Assembly (NCBI GenBank): GCA_017554835.1
Contig: JAFZHO010000052.1
Coordinates: 1 to 11,650 of the forward strand
Length of the DNA: 11,650 nt
Direction: 5' to 3'
Origin: Clostridia bacterium
GTDB taxonomy: Bacteria > Bacillota > Clostridia > Oscillospirales > RGIG7773
In this document: piece by piece, positions 4,377 through 11,342 of the stretch
How positions within the stretch are numbered: the first letter of the stretch is position 1
How the letters are laid out: every line of letters starts with the position of its first letter
Position numbers and translations under genes: made by a program
The notes under the pieces: generated by a model
The model's input: the letters and a program-made list of their open reading frames with translations, nothing else
Database searches by the model: none
Told to the model about the DNA's origin: nothing

Positions 4377-6308
4377 TTAATATAATTTTGCGCCTGCGGG
4401 AATGCGGCCGCTTACCATAAGAAGATTTAATCTCTCTTCTCCTTCTTCGCTATGAATAGCAGAAAGAAGCATTCCGTTTGATTCAATTCCCATCATTGCA
4501 CGAGGTGGAAGATTAGTGATAGCAATCAAGGTTTTGCCAATCAGCTCTTCCGGCTCATAATAAGCGTGAATACCGCTTAGTATAATGCGCTCTTTATCTG
4601 TTCCGTCATCCAAAGTAAACTGCAAAAGCTTTTTGGATTTTGGAACTGCAACGCAGTCCAATACTTTAACTGCACGGAAATCAGATTTTGAGAAGGTTTC
4701 AAAATCAACGAATTCTTCAAATAATGGTTCTATTTCAACCTTGGAAAAATCAATTTCTTCAACCTTAACTTCCGGCTCGTCTATAATAACGTTTGCTACT
4801 TCTTTTTTACCTGAATCAAGTGGTTTCATAGTGGGGAAAAGCAGAACGTCTCTGATGCTTTCCTGGTTAGTAAGAAGCATAACGAGTCTATCAATACCGA
4901 TTCCCAAGCCACCTGTTGGCGGCATACCGTATTCAAGGGCGGTGATATAATCCTCATCCATATCTGCCGCTTCGTCGTCGCCGGCTTTTTTAAGTTCAAC
5001 CTGATGCTCAAATCTCTTTTTCTGGTCGATTGGGTCATTAAGCTCGGAAAATGCGTTTGCGTGCTCTCTTCCAAGAATGAATAACTCAAATCTCTCAGTA
5101 AGTTTCGGGTCAGATGGTTTTCTCTTTGCAAGAGGAGAAATTTCAACGGGATAATCAGTGATAAATGTGGGCTGAATAAGTTTATCTTCAACGTATTCGT
5201 CAAAGAAAAGATTTAAGATATCGCCGATACCGTGTCTTTCCTCGAATTCAATATGGTGCTCTTTTGCGATTTCTCTTGCTTTTTCGATTGAATCGATTTG
5301 AGAGAAATCAACGCCACTATATTTTTTAACCGAATCGTTCATTGAGATTCTTTCGAATGGTTTGCCCAAATCGATTTCATCCTCGCCGTAAACGATGGTA
5401 GTAGTTCCAAGAACGTTTTTAGCAACTGTTCTGATCATATTTTCGGTAAGGTTCATCATACCTTCATAGTCGGTATACGCCTGATAAAGCTCAAGAAGAG
5501 TAAATTCAGGGTTATGCTTAGTATCCATACCTTCGTTTCTGAAAACACGACCGATTTCATAAACTCTGTCGAATCCGCCAACGATAAGTCTCTTCAAATG
5601 AAGCTCAAGGGCGATTCTCATATACATATCAATATTCTGAGCGTTATGATGAGTGATAAAAGGTCTTGCAGAAGCGCCACCTGCCACGCTATGAAGCACG
5701 GGGGTTTCAACCTCTATAAATCTTTCGTTATCAAGGAATTTTCGAATTTCGGTTATAATTCTGCTTCTTTTAACAAAAGTATCTTTAACGTCAGGATTTA
5801 CGATAAGGTCAAGATATCTCTGACGGTATCTGATTTCGGTATCACGAAGACCGTGGAATTTTTCAGGAAGAGGCAAAAGTGATTTTGAAAGAAGAGTAAA
5901 CTCCTTAGCATGAACGGAGATTTCTCCTCTTTTTGTTCTGAAAACGAAGCCCTTAATACCAACGATATCACCGATATCGATTTTTTTAACGCTTTCGTAG
6001 CTTTCTTCGCCTACGTCATCGATTTTGATATAAACCTGCATTTTTTCGCTTGAATCGCGGACGTCAACGAAGGATGCTTTACCCATATCACGTTTTCTCA
6101 TAATACGGCCTGCGATAGTAACGTCCTGATTTTCAAGGTCATCAAAGTTATCTATAATTTCTTTATTAAGTTTAGTAACGTCAAATTTAACTATTTCAAA
6201 AGGATTTTTTCCGTTTTCAATAAGATTTGAAAGTTTTTCTCTGCGCACTCTCAAAATTTCGTTTAAGTCTTCCTGAGTTTCGATTTCAGGTATATTATTC
6301 TGTGACAT
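4377..6308 (-). CDS. lysS: lysyl-tRNA synthetase, class II, with fused C-terminal tRNA-binding domain
   Basis: Charges tRNA-Lys with lysine in the cytoplasm. Residues ~63-142 are the N-terminal anticodon-binding OB fold. Residues ~155-495 are the class II catalytic core, with motif 2 (RVYEIGRVFRNEGMDTKHNP, 248-267; then EFTLLELYQAY) and motif 3 (GGLGIGIDRLVMLL, 466-479). At 643 residues it is about 140 longer than standard bacterial LysRS. A charged linker (~500-535) leads to an EMAPII/Trbp111-like OB fold at 536-643 (KSKKLLQFTLDDGT, LSGIHAYYEPEELIGKT, NLPPRAMMGIESNGMLLSAI), as in the C-terminus of many MetRS. Such domains raise tRNA affinity. ATG at 6308 with GGAGGG (6316-6321). It lies 66 bases after greA, with a hairpin between. 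Confidence 0.97.
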   Translation of the reverse strand: MSQNNIPEIETQEDLNEILRVRREKLSNLIENGKNPFEIVKFDVTKLNKEIIDNFDDLENQDVTIAGRIMRKRDMGKASFVDVRDSSEKMQVYIKIDDVGEESYESVKKIDIGDIVGIKGFVFRTKRGEISVHAKEFTLLSKSLLPLPEKFHGLRDTEIRYRQRYLDLIVNPDVKDTFVKRSRIITEIRKFLDNERFIEVETPVLHSVAGGASARPFITHHNAQNIDMYMRIALELHLKRLIVGGFDRVYEIGRVFRNEGMDTKHNPEFTLLELYQAYTDYEGMMNLTENMIRTVAKNVLGTTTIVYGEDEIDLGKPFERISMNDSVKKYSGVDFSQIDSIEKAREIAKEHHIEFEERHGIGDILNLFFDEYVEDKLIQPTFITDYPVEISPLAKRKPSDPKLTERFELFILGREHANAFSELNDPIDQKKRFEHQVELKKAGDDEAADMDEDYITALEYGMPPTGGLGIGIDRLVMLLTNQESIRDVLLFPTMKPLDSGKKEVANVIIDEPEVKVEEIDFSKVEIEPLFEEFVDFETFSKSDFRAVKVLDCVAVPKSKKLLQFTLDDGTDKERIILSGIHAYYEPEELIGKTLIAITNLPPRAMMGIESNGMLLSAIHSEEGEERLNLLMVSGRIPAGAKLY

Positions 6309-6336
6309 CTTTTTTCCCTCCGTAATTTTTTAAAAC

Positions 6337-6364
6337 ACCACTATAAGAAAACTCTCATAGTGGT
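6337..6364 (-). terminator. hairpin between greA and lysS, possible partial terminator
   Basis: Eleven-base arms with one G-U pair (ACCACTATGAG/CTTATAGTGGT) and a six-base loop, followed by GTTTTAAAAAA on the minus strand. It lies just after the greA stop. The short U-run suggests partial read-through into lysS, for which I see no other clear promoter in the 66-base gap. Confidence 0.55.
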
Positions 6365-6374
6365 ATCTGATATT

Positions 6375-6848
6375 CTATCTGAAAATTTCTAAAACCTTAA
6401 ATTTAACCTCGCCGCAAGGTGCCTCATAAATAACCTCATCACCGACTTTTTTGCCCATAAGGTTCTGACCTAACTGGCTTTCATCAGATATTTTATTTTC
6501 TTCAACGTCTGCCTCAGTGGAGCCAACGATATGATAAATTATCTCCTCATCAAACTCCTCGTCATATAACTTAACTTTAAGTCCAACGCTGACGCTATCA
6601 GTTTTAACGCTATCATTATCAACCACAACAGCATTTTTTATTATATGCTCAAGCTCTTTTATACGCGCTTCCATCTGACCCTGGTTATTTTTCGCCTCGT
6701 CATATTCACTATTCTCGGATAAGTCACCGAAAGAAAGCGCAACTTTAATTTTTTCGGACATTTCTTTTCTGCCCGTGGTTTTTAAATACTCAAGCTCTGC
6801 TTTTAATTTTTCGAATCCGTCCTGAGTAATCTGCATTTGTTTTGACAA
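6375..6848 (-). CDS. greA: transcription elongation factor GreA
   Basis: Rescues backtracked RNA polymerase by stimulating transcript cleavage. The N-terminal coiled coil (residues ~1-78) carries the acidic tip in GDLSENSEYDEAKNNQGQ, with the conserved D and E residues that place Mg2+ in the polymerase active site. The C-terminal FKBP-like domain runs from about 80 to the end (VVVDNDSV, YHIVGSTEAD, ISDESQLGQNLMGKKVGDEV). With TTG at 6848 as start the protein is 157 aa, the usual GreA length. AAGGAG (6857-6862) sits eight bases upstream. A longer in-frame extension to 6899 would run through that ribosome binding site and is rejected. It is driven by the strong promoter at 6919-6947 and probably co-transcribed with lysS. 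Confidence 0.95.
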   Translation of the reverse strand: MSKQMQITQDGFEKLKAELEYLKTTGRKEMSEKIKVALSFGDLSENSEYDEAKNNQGQMEARIKELEHIIKNAVVVDNDSVKTDSVSVGLKVKLYDEEFDEEIIYHIVGSTEADVEENKISDESQLGQNLMGKKVGDEVIYEAPCGEVKFKVLEIFR

Positions 6849-6918
6849 AAGAATCTCTCCTTTATATAAAAAAGACTGTTTGCTATATAAAAACTTCATA
6901 ATCAGCCAATTAACCTTT

Positions 6919-6947
6919 ATTATATTAAAAAATATTTAAAATGTCAA
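6919..6947 (-). promoter_or_regulatory. perfect-consensus sigma-A promoter of greA
   Basis: On the minus strand, TTGACA (6942-6947), exactly 17 bp, then TATAAT (6919-6924). The TGA inside TTGACA is the stop codon of the upstream gene (6944-6946). Confidence 0.92.
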
Positions 6948-7774
6948 GAATTATTCAAAATCCTTGCTATATCATCTTGGTAATACTCTTTATTATATCC
7001 TCTAAAAGATATAATATCCTCTTTTGGAGGATTTATAAAATTATATTTTATAAAAGCGGATAAGAGCAAAAAGTTGCAGGAAAATCTTCGAAACTCTTCC
7101 ATATTGGGAGGAAGACGTATATTTATCTCGTCGATTATATTATAGATGCTTTTTTTATTCTGCTTTTCGGGGGTAAAAATAAGAGAGTTTTTATTAACCT
7201 CTCTATCCATAAAAAATCCCTTTGAATTTGCGCATAGAATTATTATTTTATAGTCCTCTATTTTTTCTATATAAGAAGTCCATAATACGCAGGCGCCAAA
7301 ATTTTGCATTATGTCCCGGGAAATATTTTTTGCCGTCTCTTCTTTAAAAGTGAAAATCTTAACTGCAGAAGAAATTTTTGATAACTCATATATAAGTTTT
7401 TCCCCGTATTTTAAAAAAGGGTCATATATAAATATTTTAACCTCTTTTGGAGAAAGTGAGGAATCTCTTATAATTTTCTCGCAGCAGGATTTCATATATT
7501 CAATAAAAAGCGACGCACCGTCAATTATATTAATATTATCCTTTAAGGTAAAAAGGGATTTTTCATTTCCTTTGTATATTATCTCCCCGATATCAAGTCT
7601 TATAAATAATTTTTTAAGCTTCTTTATTTCTTTTTCCTCGAAATTACAGCAAGGGTTTTTTCTATAAATTTCAATATAATAAAAGCTTTTATCCCGGAAA
7701 AAAACCTCCTCGAATTTTATTTTTCTCTGAAACATACTGCTTTTTTTCCGGGATTCCAAAATGGCAAATTTCAA
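6944..7774 (-). CDS. hypothetical protein, possible Rossmann-like fold (276 aa)
   Basis: Not recognised. It is a soluble, lysine- and aromatic-rich protein with no signal peptide or membrane span. Residues ~110-190 alternate strands and helices (VKIFIYDPFLKYGEKLIYEL, AVKIFTFKEETAKNISRDIM, YKIIILCANSKG). This looks like a Rossmann-like nucleotide-binding layout, though without a clear GxGxxG loop. Start TTG at 7774 is chosen because AGGGTGA lies eight to ten bases upstream; the next ATG is 13 codons in. No good sigma-A promoter is seen. GAATAAA, 14 bp, then CATATACC upstream weakly resembles a sigma-E (mother cell) promoter. It lies directly before greA but has its own upstream terminator, so it is probably monocistronic. 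Confidence 0.75.
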   Translation of the reverse strand: MKFAILESRKKSSMFQRKIKFEEVFFRDKSFYYIEIYRKNPCCNFEEKEIKKLKKLFIRLDIGEIIYKGNEKSLFTLKDNINIIDGASLFIEYMKSCCEKIIRDSSLSPKEVKIFIYDPFLKYGEKLIYELSKISSAVKIFTFKEETAKNISRDIMQNFGACVLWTSYIEKIEDYKIIILCANSKGFFMDREVNKNSLIFTPEKQNKKSIYNIIDEINIRLPPNMEEFRRFSCNFLLLSAFIKYNFINPPKEDIISFRGYNKEYYQDDIARILNNS

Positions 7775-7831
7775 AACCGTATCACCCTAAACCTTTTATT
7801 ACGGTATATGAAATTTATTATGAATTTATTC

Positions 7832-7876
7832 AAAAATAGCTTTCTTTTTAGCGGTAGCCAAAAGAAAGCTATTTTT
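7832..7876 (-). terminator. intrinsic terminator of the 219-aa lipoprotein gene
   Basis: Seventeen-base perfect arms (core AAAGAAAGCTA / TAGCTTTCTTT) with an 11-base loop and Ts at the 3' side. It begins three bases past the lipoprotein stop codon. Confidence 0.9.
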
Positions 7877-7879
7877 TAT

Positions 7880-8539
7880 TTACTCTTCTGTTTTTTCTTC
7901 TGTTAATTCCTCTGTGGTTTCAGGTGTTATTTCAGGGGAAATCTCTTCGGAGGTTACATCGATTTCTCCTATATTTTCTTTCAAAAGTGCCTCGGCTTCC
8001 AAAAGATTATCTATTCCGTAGTAAAAATCCTTTTCGCCAAAGTTTTCTTTATTCAGAACGTTATCGTTTTCGTCAAGCTCAAGAACGTATTTTTTATTGC
8101 CAAAATAGTTATAAACAAGTGCACCGCTTAAAAATTCTTCTCTCACGTCCTCGGGAACAACGCAAATATTCAAAATTCCTCTGAACCCTTTTTTTAGGTC
8201 AAAATACTCCTCGGAGGATTTTTTTCCGTTTGAATAGATATAGATAATCTCTCCTTTCTCAAGAAAACCGCAGTAACTTTCAATAACCTGGGTTCTCAAA
8301 GGATAATAGTATTTAAACCCTTTATCAAAATTCTCAAAATCTTTTATCTCTCTTTTATCGCAAACGTCGATAATCTCGCATAAAGCAATACTGTTTTTAG
8401 TAAATTCAGGGGAAACAAACTCGTTTATATCATCAAAAACATAAGGCGAAGAGGAATGATAAGGGGTCTCCCTTTTTATACTGCAACCTGCCAAAAGCAA
8501 GGTGGTCAAAACAAGAATAAAAGCAATAATTTTTTTCAT
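7880..8539 (-). CDS. secreted lipoprotein with acidic C-terminal tail, function unknown (219 aa)
   Basis: A type II signal peptide MKKIIAFILVLTTLL is followed by the lipobox LAGC with the lipidated cysteine at residue 19. The mature domain (~35-190) is unassigned; it includes YYYPLRTQVIESYCGFLEKG, a strand-rich stretch IIYIYSNGKK, and FRGILNICVVPEDV. The last ~25 residues are a low-complexity Glu/Thr tail (TSEEISPEITPETTEELTEE), probably disordered. ATG at 8539 with AAGGAG (8545-8550) five bases away. A strong promoter at 8620-8648 gives a leader of about 70 bases that can fold into two mutually exclusive hairpins. The function cannot be named from sequence. Confidence 0.87.
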   Translation of the reverse strand: MKKIIAFILVLTTLLLAGCSIKRETPYHSSSPYVFDDINEFVSPEFTKNSIALCEIIDVCDKREIKDFENFDKGFKYYYPLRTQVIESYCGFLEKGEIIYIYSNGKKSSEEYFDLKKGFRGILNICVVPEDVREEFLSGALVYNYFGNKKYVLELDENDNVLNKENFGEKDFYYGIDNLLEAEALLKENIGEIDVTSEEISPEITPETTEELTEEKTEE

Positions 8540-8550
8540 AATTTCTCCTT

Positions 8551-8604
8551 AAGGTGGCGAGCCAAACCGTAACATGTTCGGCTCTTGTCACCTTTATGTG
8601 ACAA
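8551..8604 (-). promoter_or_regulatory. structured leader with two mutually exclusive hairpins
   Basis: In the transcript of the 219-aa lipoprotein, hairpin A is TTGTCAC-ATAAAG-GTGACAA (8585-8604). Hairpin B pairs AAGGTG...GAGCC (8580-8594) with GGCTC...CACCTT (8551-8563), its 3' arm touching the AAGGAG ribosome binding site. The two share 8585-8594, so only one can form. An 8-bp palindrome AACATGTT (8571-8578) lies in the loop of B. This could be an RNA switch or a DNA operator. I match it to no known riboswitch class. Confidence 0.45.
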
Positions 8605-8619
8605 AATTCGATATATAAA

Positions 8620-8648
8620 AATATACCCCATAGGAGAAATAATGTCAA
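8620..8648 (-). promoter_or_regulatory. strong sigma-A promoter of the 219-aa lipoprotein gene
   Basis: On the minus strand, TTGACA (8643-8648), 17 bp, then TATATT (8620-8625). It begins just past the stop of the 226-aa gene (8655). Confidence 0.85.
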
Positions 8649-8654
8649 TACTAT

Positions 8655-9335
8655 TTAAACTGTCAGATTATAGCACTGAAGACCGTTTTCCTGCATAACG
8701 TATGCTTCCATAAAAATATTTCGGCTTGTTAATTCGTCGTTATAAAAAAAGACACACTCATTTTTTTCCACTCTGTTTTTCCGAAGATTTTCCATAAAGC
8801 TTTGAAAATCAAATTTTGTAAGTTTGAGATTTTCCAAAACGTTTTTATAATCTCCCGCGGAAAAGGGAAGTTCTGCCTTTTCCCAGGGGGATTTTTTCTC
8901 TCCGATATCTTCTGCGCCGATGCATCTGTATCTGCCGAGATTTTTGCCCATTACTTCAACAAAAACGTTATTATCCGAGGGAAGAACAGATAATAATCTC
9001 ATTTCGATTTTTGACCTTTCGGATTTAAGAATATTGAATAGCTGGTCAACGTAGCCGTCGCCTTTTTCCTCATATCTTTTTATATTTCCTATCCCCGTAA
9101 GTCTGAAATTGATTTTAAAACTTTCGTAATTTATGGCATCAATAATACTCTCAAGATCAATATATTTCACGCTATCGCAGTAGAGAGTTATATCCCCGTC
9201 GTTTTCAACTGTTATTTCATAGGATAAGCTTTCAAGCATTTCGTTAAAAAGCACGTTGGCGATGGCCAATATCTTTTTTGATGGCAGGGGTTTATTAACC
9301 TCAAGATTTAATGTTCTTTTTAGTTCAAATGTCAT
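8655..9335 (-). CDS. hypothetical cytoplasmic protein (226 aa)
   Basis: Not recognised. It is a soluble protein with no signal peptide or membrane span. The N-terminal half looks like alternating helix and strand (KKILAIANVLFNEMLESLSY, EITVENDGDITLYCDSV, IDLESIIDAINYESFKINFR). The middle contains VFVEVMGKNLGRYRCIGAED, and the end is helical then strand-like. ATG at 9335 has GGAGG (9345-9349) upstream. The promoter region carries two inverted repeats placed like operators. The gene diverges from apbE across a 136-bp gap and is followed at once by the lipoprotein promoter. Confidence 0.78.
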   Translation of the reverse strand: MTFELKRTLNLEVNKPLPSKKILAIANVLFNEMLESLSYEITVENDGDITLYCDSVKYIDLESIIDAINYESFKINFRLTGIGNIKRYEEKGDGYVDQLFNILKSERSKIEMRLLSVLPSDNNVFVEVMGKNLGRYRCIGAEDIGEKKSPWEKAELPFSAGDYKNVLENLKLTKFDFQSFMENLRKNRVEKNECVFFYNDELTSRNIFMEAYVMQENGLQCYNLTV

Positions 9336-9370
9336 ATTAAGACACCTCCGTTTTTTCTTTGTGTCTTAAT
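9336..9370. repeat. inverted repeat ATTAAGACAC...GTGTCTTAAT, possible operator
   Basis: Perfect 10-bp arms with a 15-base centre, overlapping the -10 box (9369-9374) and the ribosome binding site and ending next to the start codon of the 226-aa gene. The overlap with the -10 box and likely transcription start favours a DNA operator over an RNA hairpin. Confidence 0.55.
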
Positions 9371-9374
9371 TATA
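9369..9374 (-). promoter_or_regulatory. -10 box of the 226-aa gene
   Basis: Perfect TATAAT on the minus strand. The -35 region is poor and is occupied by the second inverted repeat, which would suit an activated or tightly regulated promoter. Confidence 0.45.
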
Positions 9375-9384
9375 CAAAACCAAC

Positions 9385-9402
9385 TGTCCTATAATCAGGA
9401 CA
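9385..9402. repeat. inverted repeat TGTCCT-ATAATC-AGGACA, possible operator
   Basis: Perfect 6-bp arms, centred over the -35 region of the leftward 226-aa gene and about 20 bp upstream of the apbE promoter. It could serve either divergent promoter. Confidence 0.4.
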
Positions 9403-9423
9403 TTAAAATTATATTTTCAAAAG

Positions 9424-9452
9424 TTGAATATATTCTTTATTTGTGATAATAT
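9424..9452 (+). promoter_or_regulatory. sigma-A promoter of the apbE operon
   Basis: TTGAAT (9424-9429), a 17-bp spacer and TAATAT (9447-9452), 20 bases before the apbE start. Confidence 0.6.
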
Positions 9453-9471
9453 TTAGGCAGGGTGATTTGAA

Positions 9472-10482
9472 TTGAAAAAGATTTTTTTATTATCTTTAAT
9501 ACTCAGTATGCTTCTTCTTAACTCCTGTCAGAGCAAAAATGAATATACAAATAATTTTTTCACTATGGATACTCCCATGTCCATAACTGCTTACGGCAAA
9601 AACGCAAAAGAAGGGGTTACAAAATCCATATCCTATATAAACCGGCTTGACGGCCTTTTTTCAAAAACGCTTAACCAGAGCGAAATAAGTCTTGCAAATA
9701 ATCGTGATGGCTCTGCCTACGTTTTTTCGGAGACTGTTTCTGCCCTTATAGCAAAATCTCTTGAGTATTCAAAAGCCACCGACGGCGCATTTGATATAAC
9801 CCTTGGCACCTTGACAAATCTTTGGGACACAAAATCCGAAACTCCCAAAATCCCATCAGAAAAAGATATTTCCGATGCGCTAAAACTAACGGGATATAAA
9901 AATCTTATCCAGGATAAAACCCACGTTCTTTTTAAGAATGCTCTTAAACTTGATATGGGCGGAGTGGTAAAAGGATATGCCTGCGACGGAGTTTATGAAA
10001 TTCTATCCGACTACGGTATAAAAAGCGCCATCGTAAACCTTGGCGGAAATATCTACGTCATTGGAGAAAAGCCCGACAAAACCCCTTGGAACGTTGGAAT
10101 AAAAGACCCACGAAACGATGACCAGAACGCCATAATCGGATATATTTCCGTAAAAGATACTTCTATCGTAACCTCGGGGGATTATCAGCGTTACTTTATA
10201 AAAGATGGTATCCGCTATCATCATATAATCGACCCCAAAACAGGTTCCCCCTCAGAAAGCGACCTTATAAGCGCTACTATAATTTCCCCCTCTTCCACTA
10301 TGGCAGATGCCTTTTCAACCGCGGTATTTATTATGGGCAGGGAAAAGGGCGAAAAATTTCTGAAAGAAAATAATATTGACTATATTTTAATAACCAAATC
10401 AAAAGAAGTTATAGTATCAGAAAACTTAAAATCATCCTTCACCTTTGAAGGAAAAGAAAAAGGATATATCTATGATAAATAA
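9472..10482 (+). CDS. apbE: FAD:protein FMN transferase, ApbE-family lipoprotein
   Basis: Transfers FMN from FAD to threonine of exported flavoproteins. The signal peptide MKKIFLLSLILSMLLLNSC carries a lipobox with the acylated cysteine at residue 19, placing it on the outer face of the membrane. Family motifs: FFTMDTPM (29-36), DGAFDITLG (104-112), LDMGGVVKGYACD (160-172), NLGGNIYVIG (189-198), TSGDYQRYF (234-242), HIIDPKTG (251-258) and the Mg-site region MADAFSTAVF (277-286). Its 336 residues match the family. Start is TTG at 9472 with AGGGTGA six bases upstream. It overlaps the next gene by 11 bases. No target flavoprotein with an FMN-binding domain is visible here; it must lie elsewhere or beyond the right edge. 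Confidence 0.96.
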   Translation: MKKIFLLSLILSMLLLNSCQSKNEYTNNFFTMDTPMSITAYGKNAKEGVTKSISYINRLDGLFSKTLNQSEISLANNRDGSAYVFSETVSALIAKSLEYSKATDGAFDITLGTLTNLWDTKSETPKIPSEKDISDALKLTGYKNLIQDKTHVLFKNALKLDMGGVVKGYACDGVYEILSDYGIKSAIVNLGGNIYVIGEKPDKTPWNVGIKDPRNDDQNAIIGYISVKDTSIVTSGDYQRYFIKDGIRYHHIIDPKTGSPSESDLISATIISPSSTMADAFSTAVFIMGREKGEKFLKENNIDYILITKSKEVIVSENLKSSFTFEGKEKGYIYDK

Positions 10483-10831
10483 AATCAAAAAAGGAGATAT
10501 AATTGTTTTTATAGGAGTTATTTTGCTGATTCTTCTAATTTCAGTTATAACCTTTCCCAAAAGCGATGGAGACGTGGTTGAAATAACCGTTAACGAAAAA
10601 ACTACCACCTATTCTCTTTTTGAAAACGTAACAATAGAAACAAATGGCGAATATAACAACGTAGTAGTCATAAAGGATAAAAAAGTCAGGGTATCTGATG
10701 CAAGATGCCCTGATAAAGTATGCAAAAATACGGGAGAAATCTCAAAAAAAGGGCAGTCCATTATCTGCGTTCCCGAAAAAATGATAATAAAAATAAAGGG
10801 AGGCGGTAAAATCGATGGCATTGCAAATTAA
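10472..10831 (+). CDS. NusG domain II-containing membrane-anchored protein
   Basis: 119 residues. A short basic N-terminus (MINKIKKGD) is followed by one membrane segment (~residues 10-29, IIVFIGVILLILLISVITF) and an outward-facing NusG_II-type domain (VVEITVNEKTTTYSLFENVT, then KVRVSDARCPDKVCKNTGEI with its CxxxxC pair, then GQSIICVPEKMIIKI). The role is unproven; such proteins travel with ApbE and Gx-family genes. ATG at 10472 is chosen over an upstream in-frame start at 10445 because AAAGG sits eight bases before it and it gives the usual short N-terminus. It overlaps apbE by 11 bases and the next gene by 17, so translational coupling is likely. Confidence 0.9.
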   Translation: MINKIKKGDIIVFIGVILLILLISVITFPKSDGDVVEITVNEKTTTYSLFENVTIETNGEYNNVVVIKDKKVRVSDARCPDKVCKNTGEISKKGQSIICVPEKMIIKIKGGGKIDGIAN

Positions 10832-11339
10832 AAAAACAAAAAAACTTACTCTCTGCGCCGTTCTGACTGCAACGGCCTTTGCCCTCTCTTTTATTGAAGG
10901 GTTTATTCCCGTTTCTGCCTTTATTCCCCTTCCCGGCATTAAGCTTGGACTTTCAAATATTGTTATAATGTTTTCTCTTTGCTACCTTGACGGAAAAAGC
11001 GCTTTTACCATACTTTTGCTTAAAAATATACTTGTTTCCTTTTTGTTTTCAAATCCCGTTTCCTTTATATTTTCAATGTGTGGAGGGGTTTTATCCCTTT
11101 TAGTTATGAAGTTAATGTTTTTAAAATATAATAAATTTTTCTCTCTATACGGAATAAGTATCTGCGGCGCCCTTTTTCATAATATCGGTCAGCTTATTGC
11201 GGCGGGATTCGTTATGAAAACTGCTACCGTTTTAAGTTACAGCACCGTTCTTCTCCTTTCGGCGGTATTTATGGGATTTTTCACTGCATTTATAAGCAGT
11301 ATTCTCTTCCCTTTGACAGAAAAAATAAATCTGAGGTAA
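10815..11339 (+). CDS. Gx transporter / heptaprenyl diphosphate synthase component I family membrane protein
   Basis: 174 residues, almost entirely membrane: about five to six hydrophobic segments after a basic MALQIKKTKK. The pattern TLCAVLTATAFALSFIEGFI, then LPGIKLGLSNIVIM, GGVLSLLVM and ALFHNIGQLIAAG is typical of the Gx family (Hpre_diP_synt_I). It resembles the S components of ECF transporters, and a substrate such as a prenyl or quinone precursor has been suggested but is not proven. ATG at 10815 with GGGAGG (10798-10803) inside the preceding gene; the 17-base overlap marks a tight operon. No prenyl synthase is visible downstream. Confidence 0.9.
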   Translation: MALQIKKTKKLTLCAVLTATAFALSFIEGFIPVSAFIPLPGIKLGLSNIVIMFSLCYLDGKSAFTILLLKNILVSFLFSNPVSFIFSMCGGVLSLLVMKLMFLKYNKFFSLYGISICGALFHNIGQLIAAGFVMKTATVLSYSTVLLLSAVFMGFFTAFISSILFPLTEKINLR

Positions 11340-11342
11340 AAA

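Noticed and set aside
4826..5203. Long antisense-frame or alternative-frame ORFs inside lysS (also 5514-5882)
   Set aside because: They have no ribosome binding sites or family resemblance, and the lysS frame is fully explained by conserved motifs.
6849..6899. N-terminal extension of GreA to 174 aa
   Set aside because: It would cover the AAGGAG ribosome binding site; the TTG at 6848 gives the normal 157-aa protein.
8566..8580. LexA/SOS box in CCGAACATGTTACGG
   Set aside because: The Gram-positive SOS box has four bases between GAAC and GTTC; here there are two, and the outer bases do not match.
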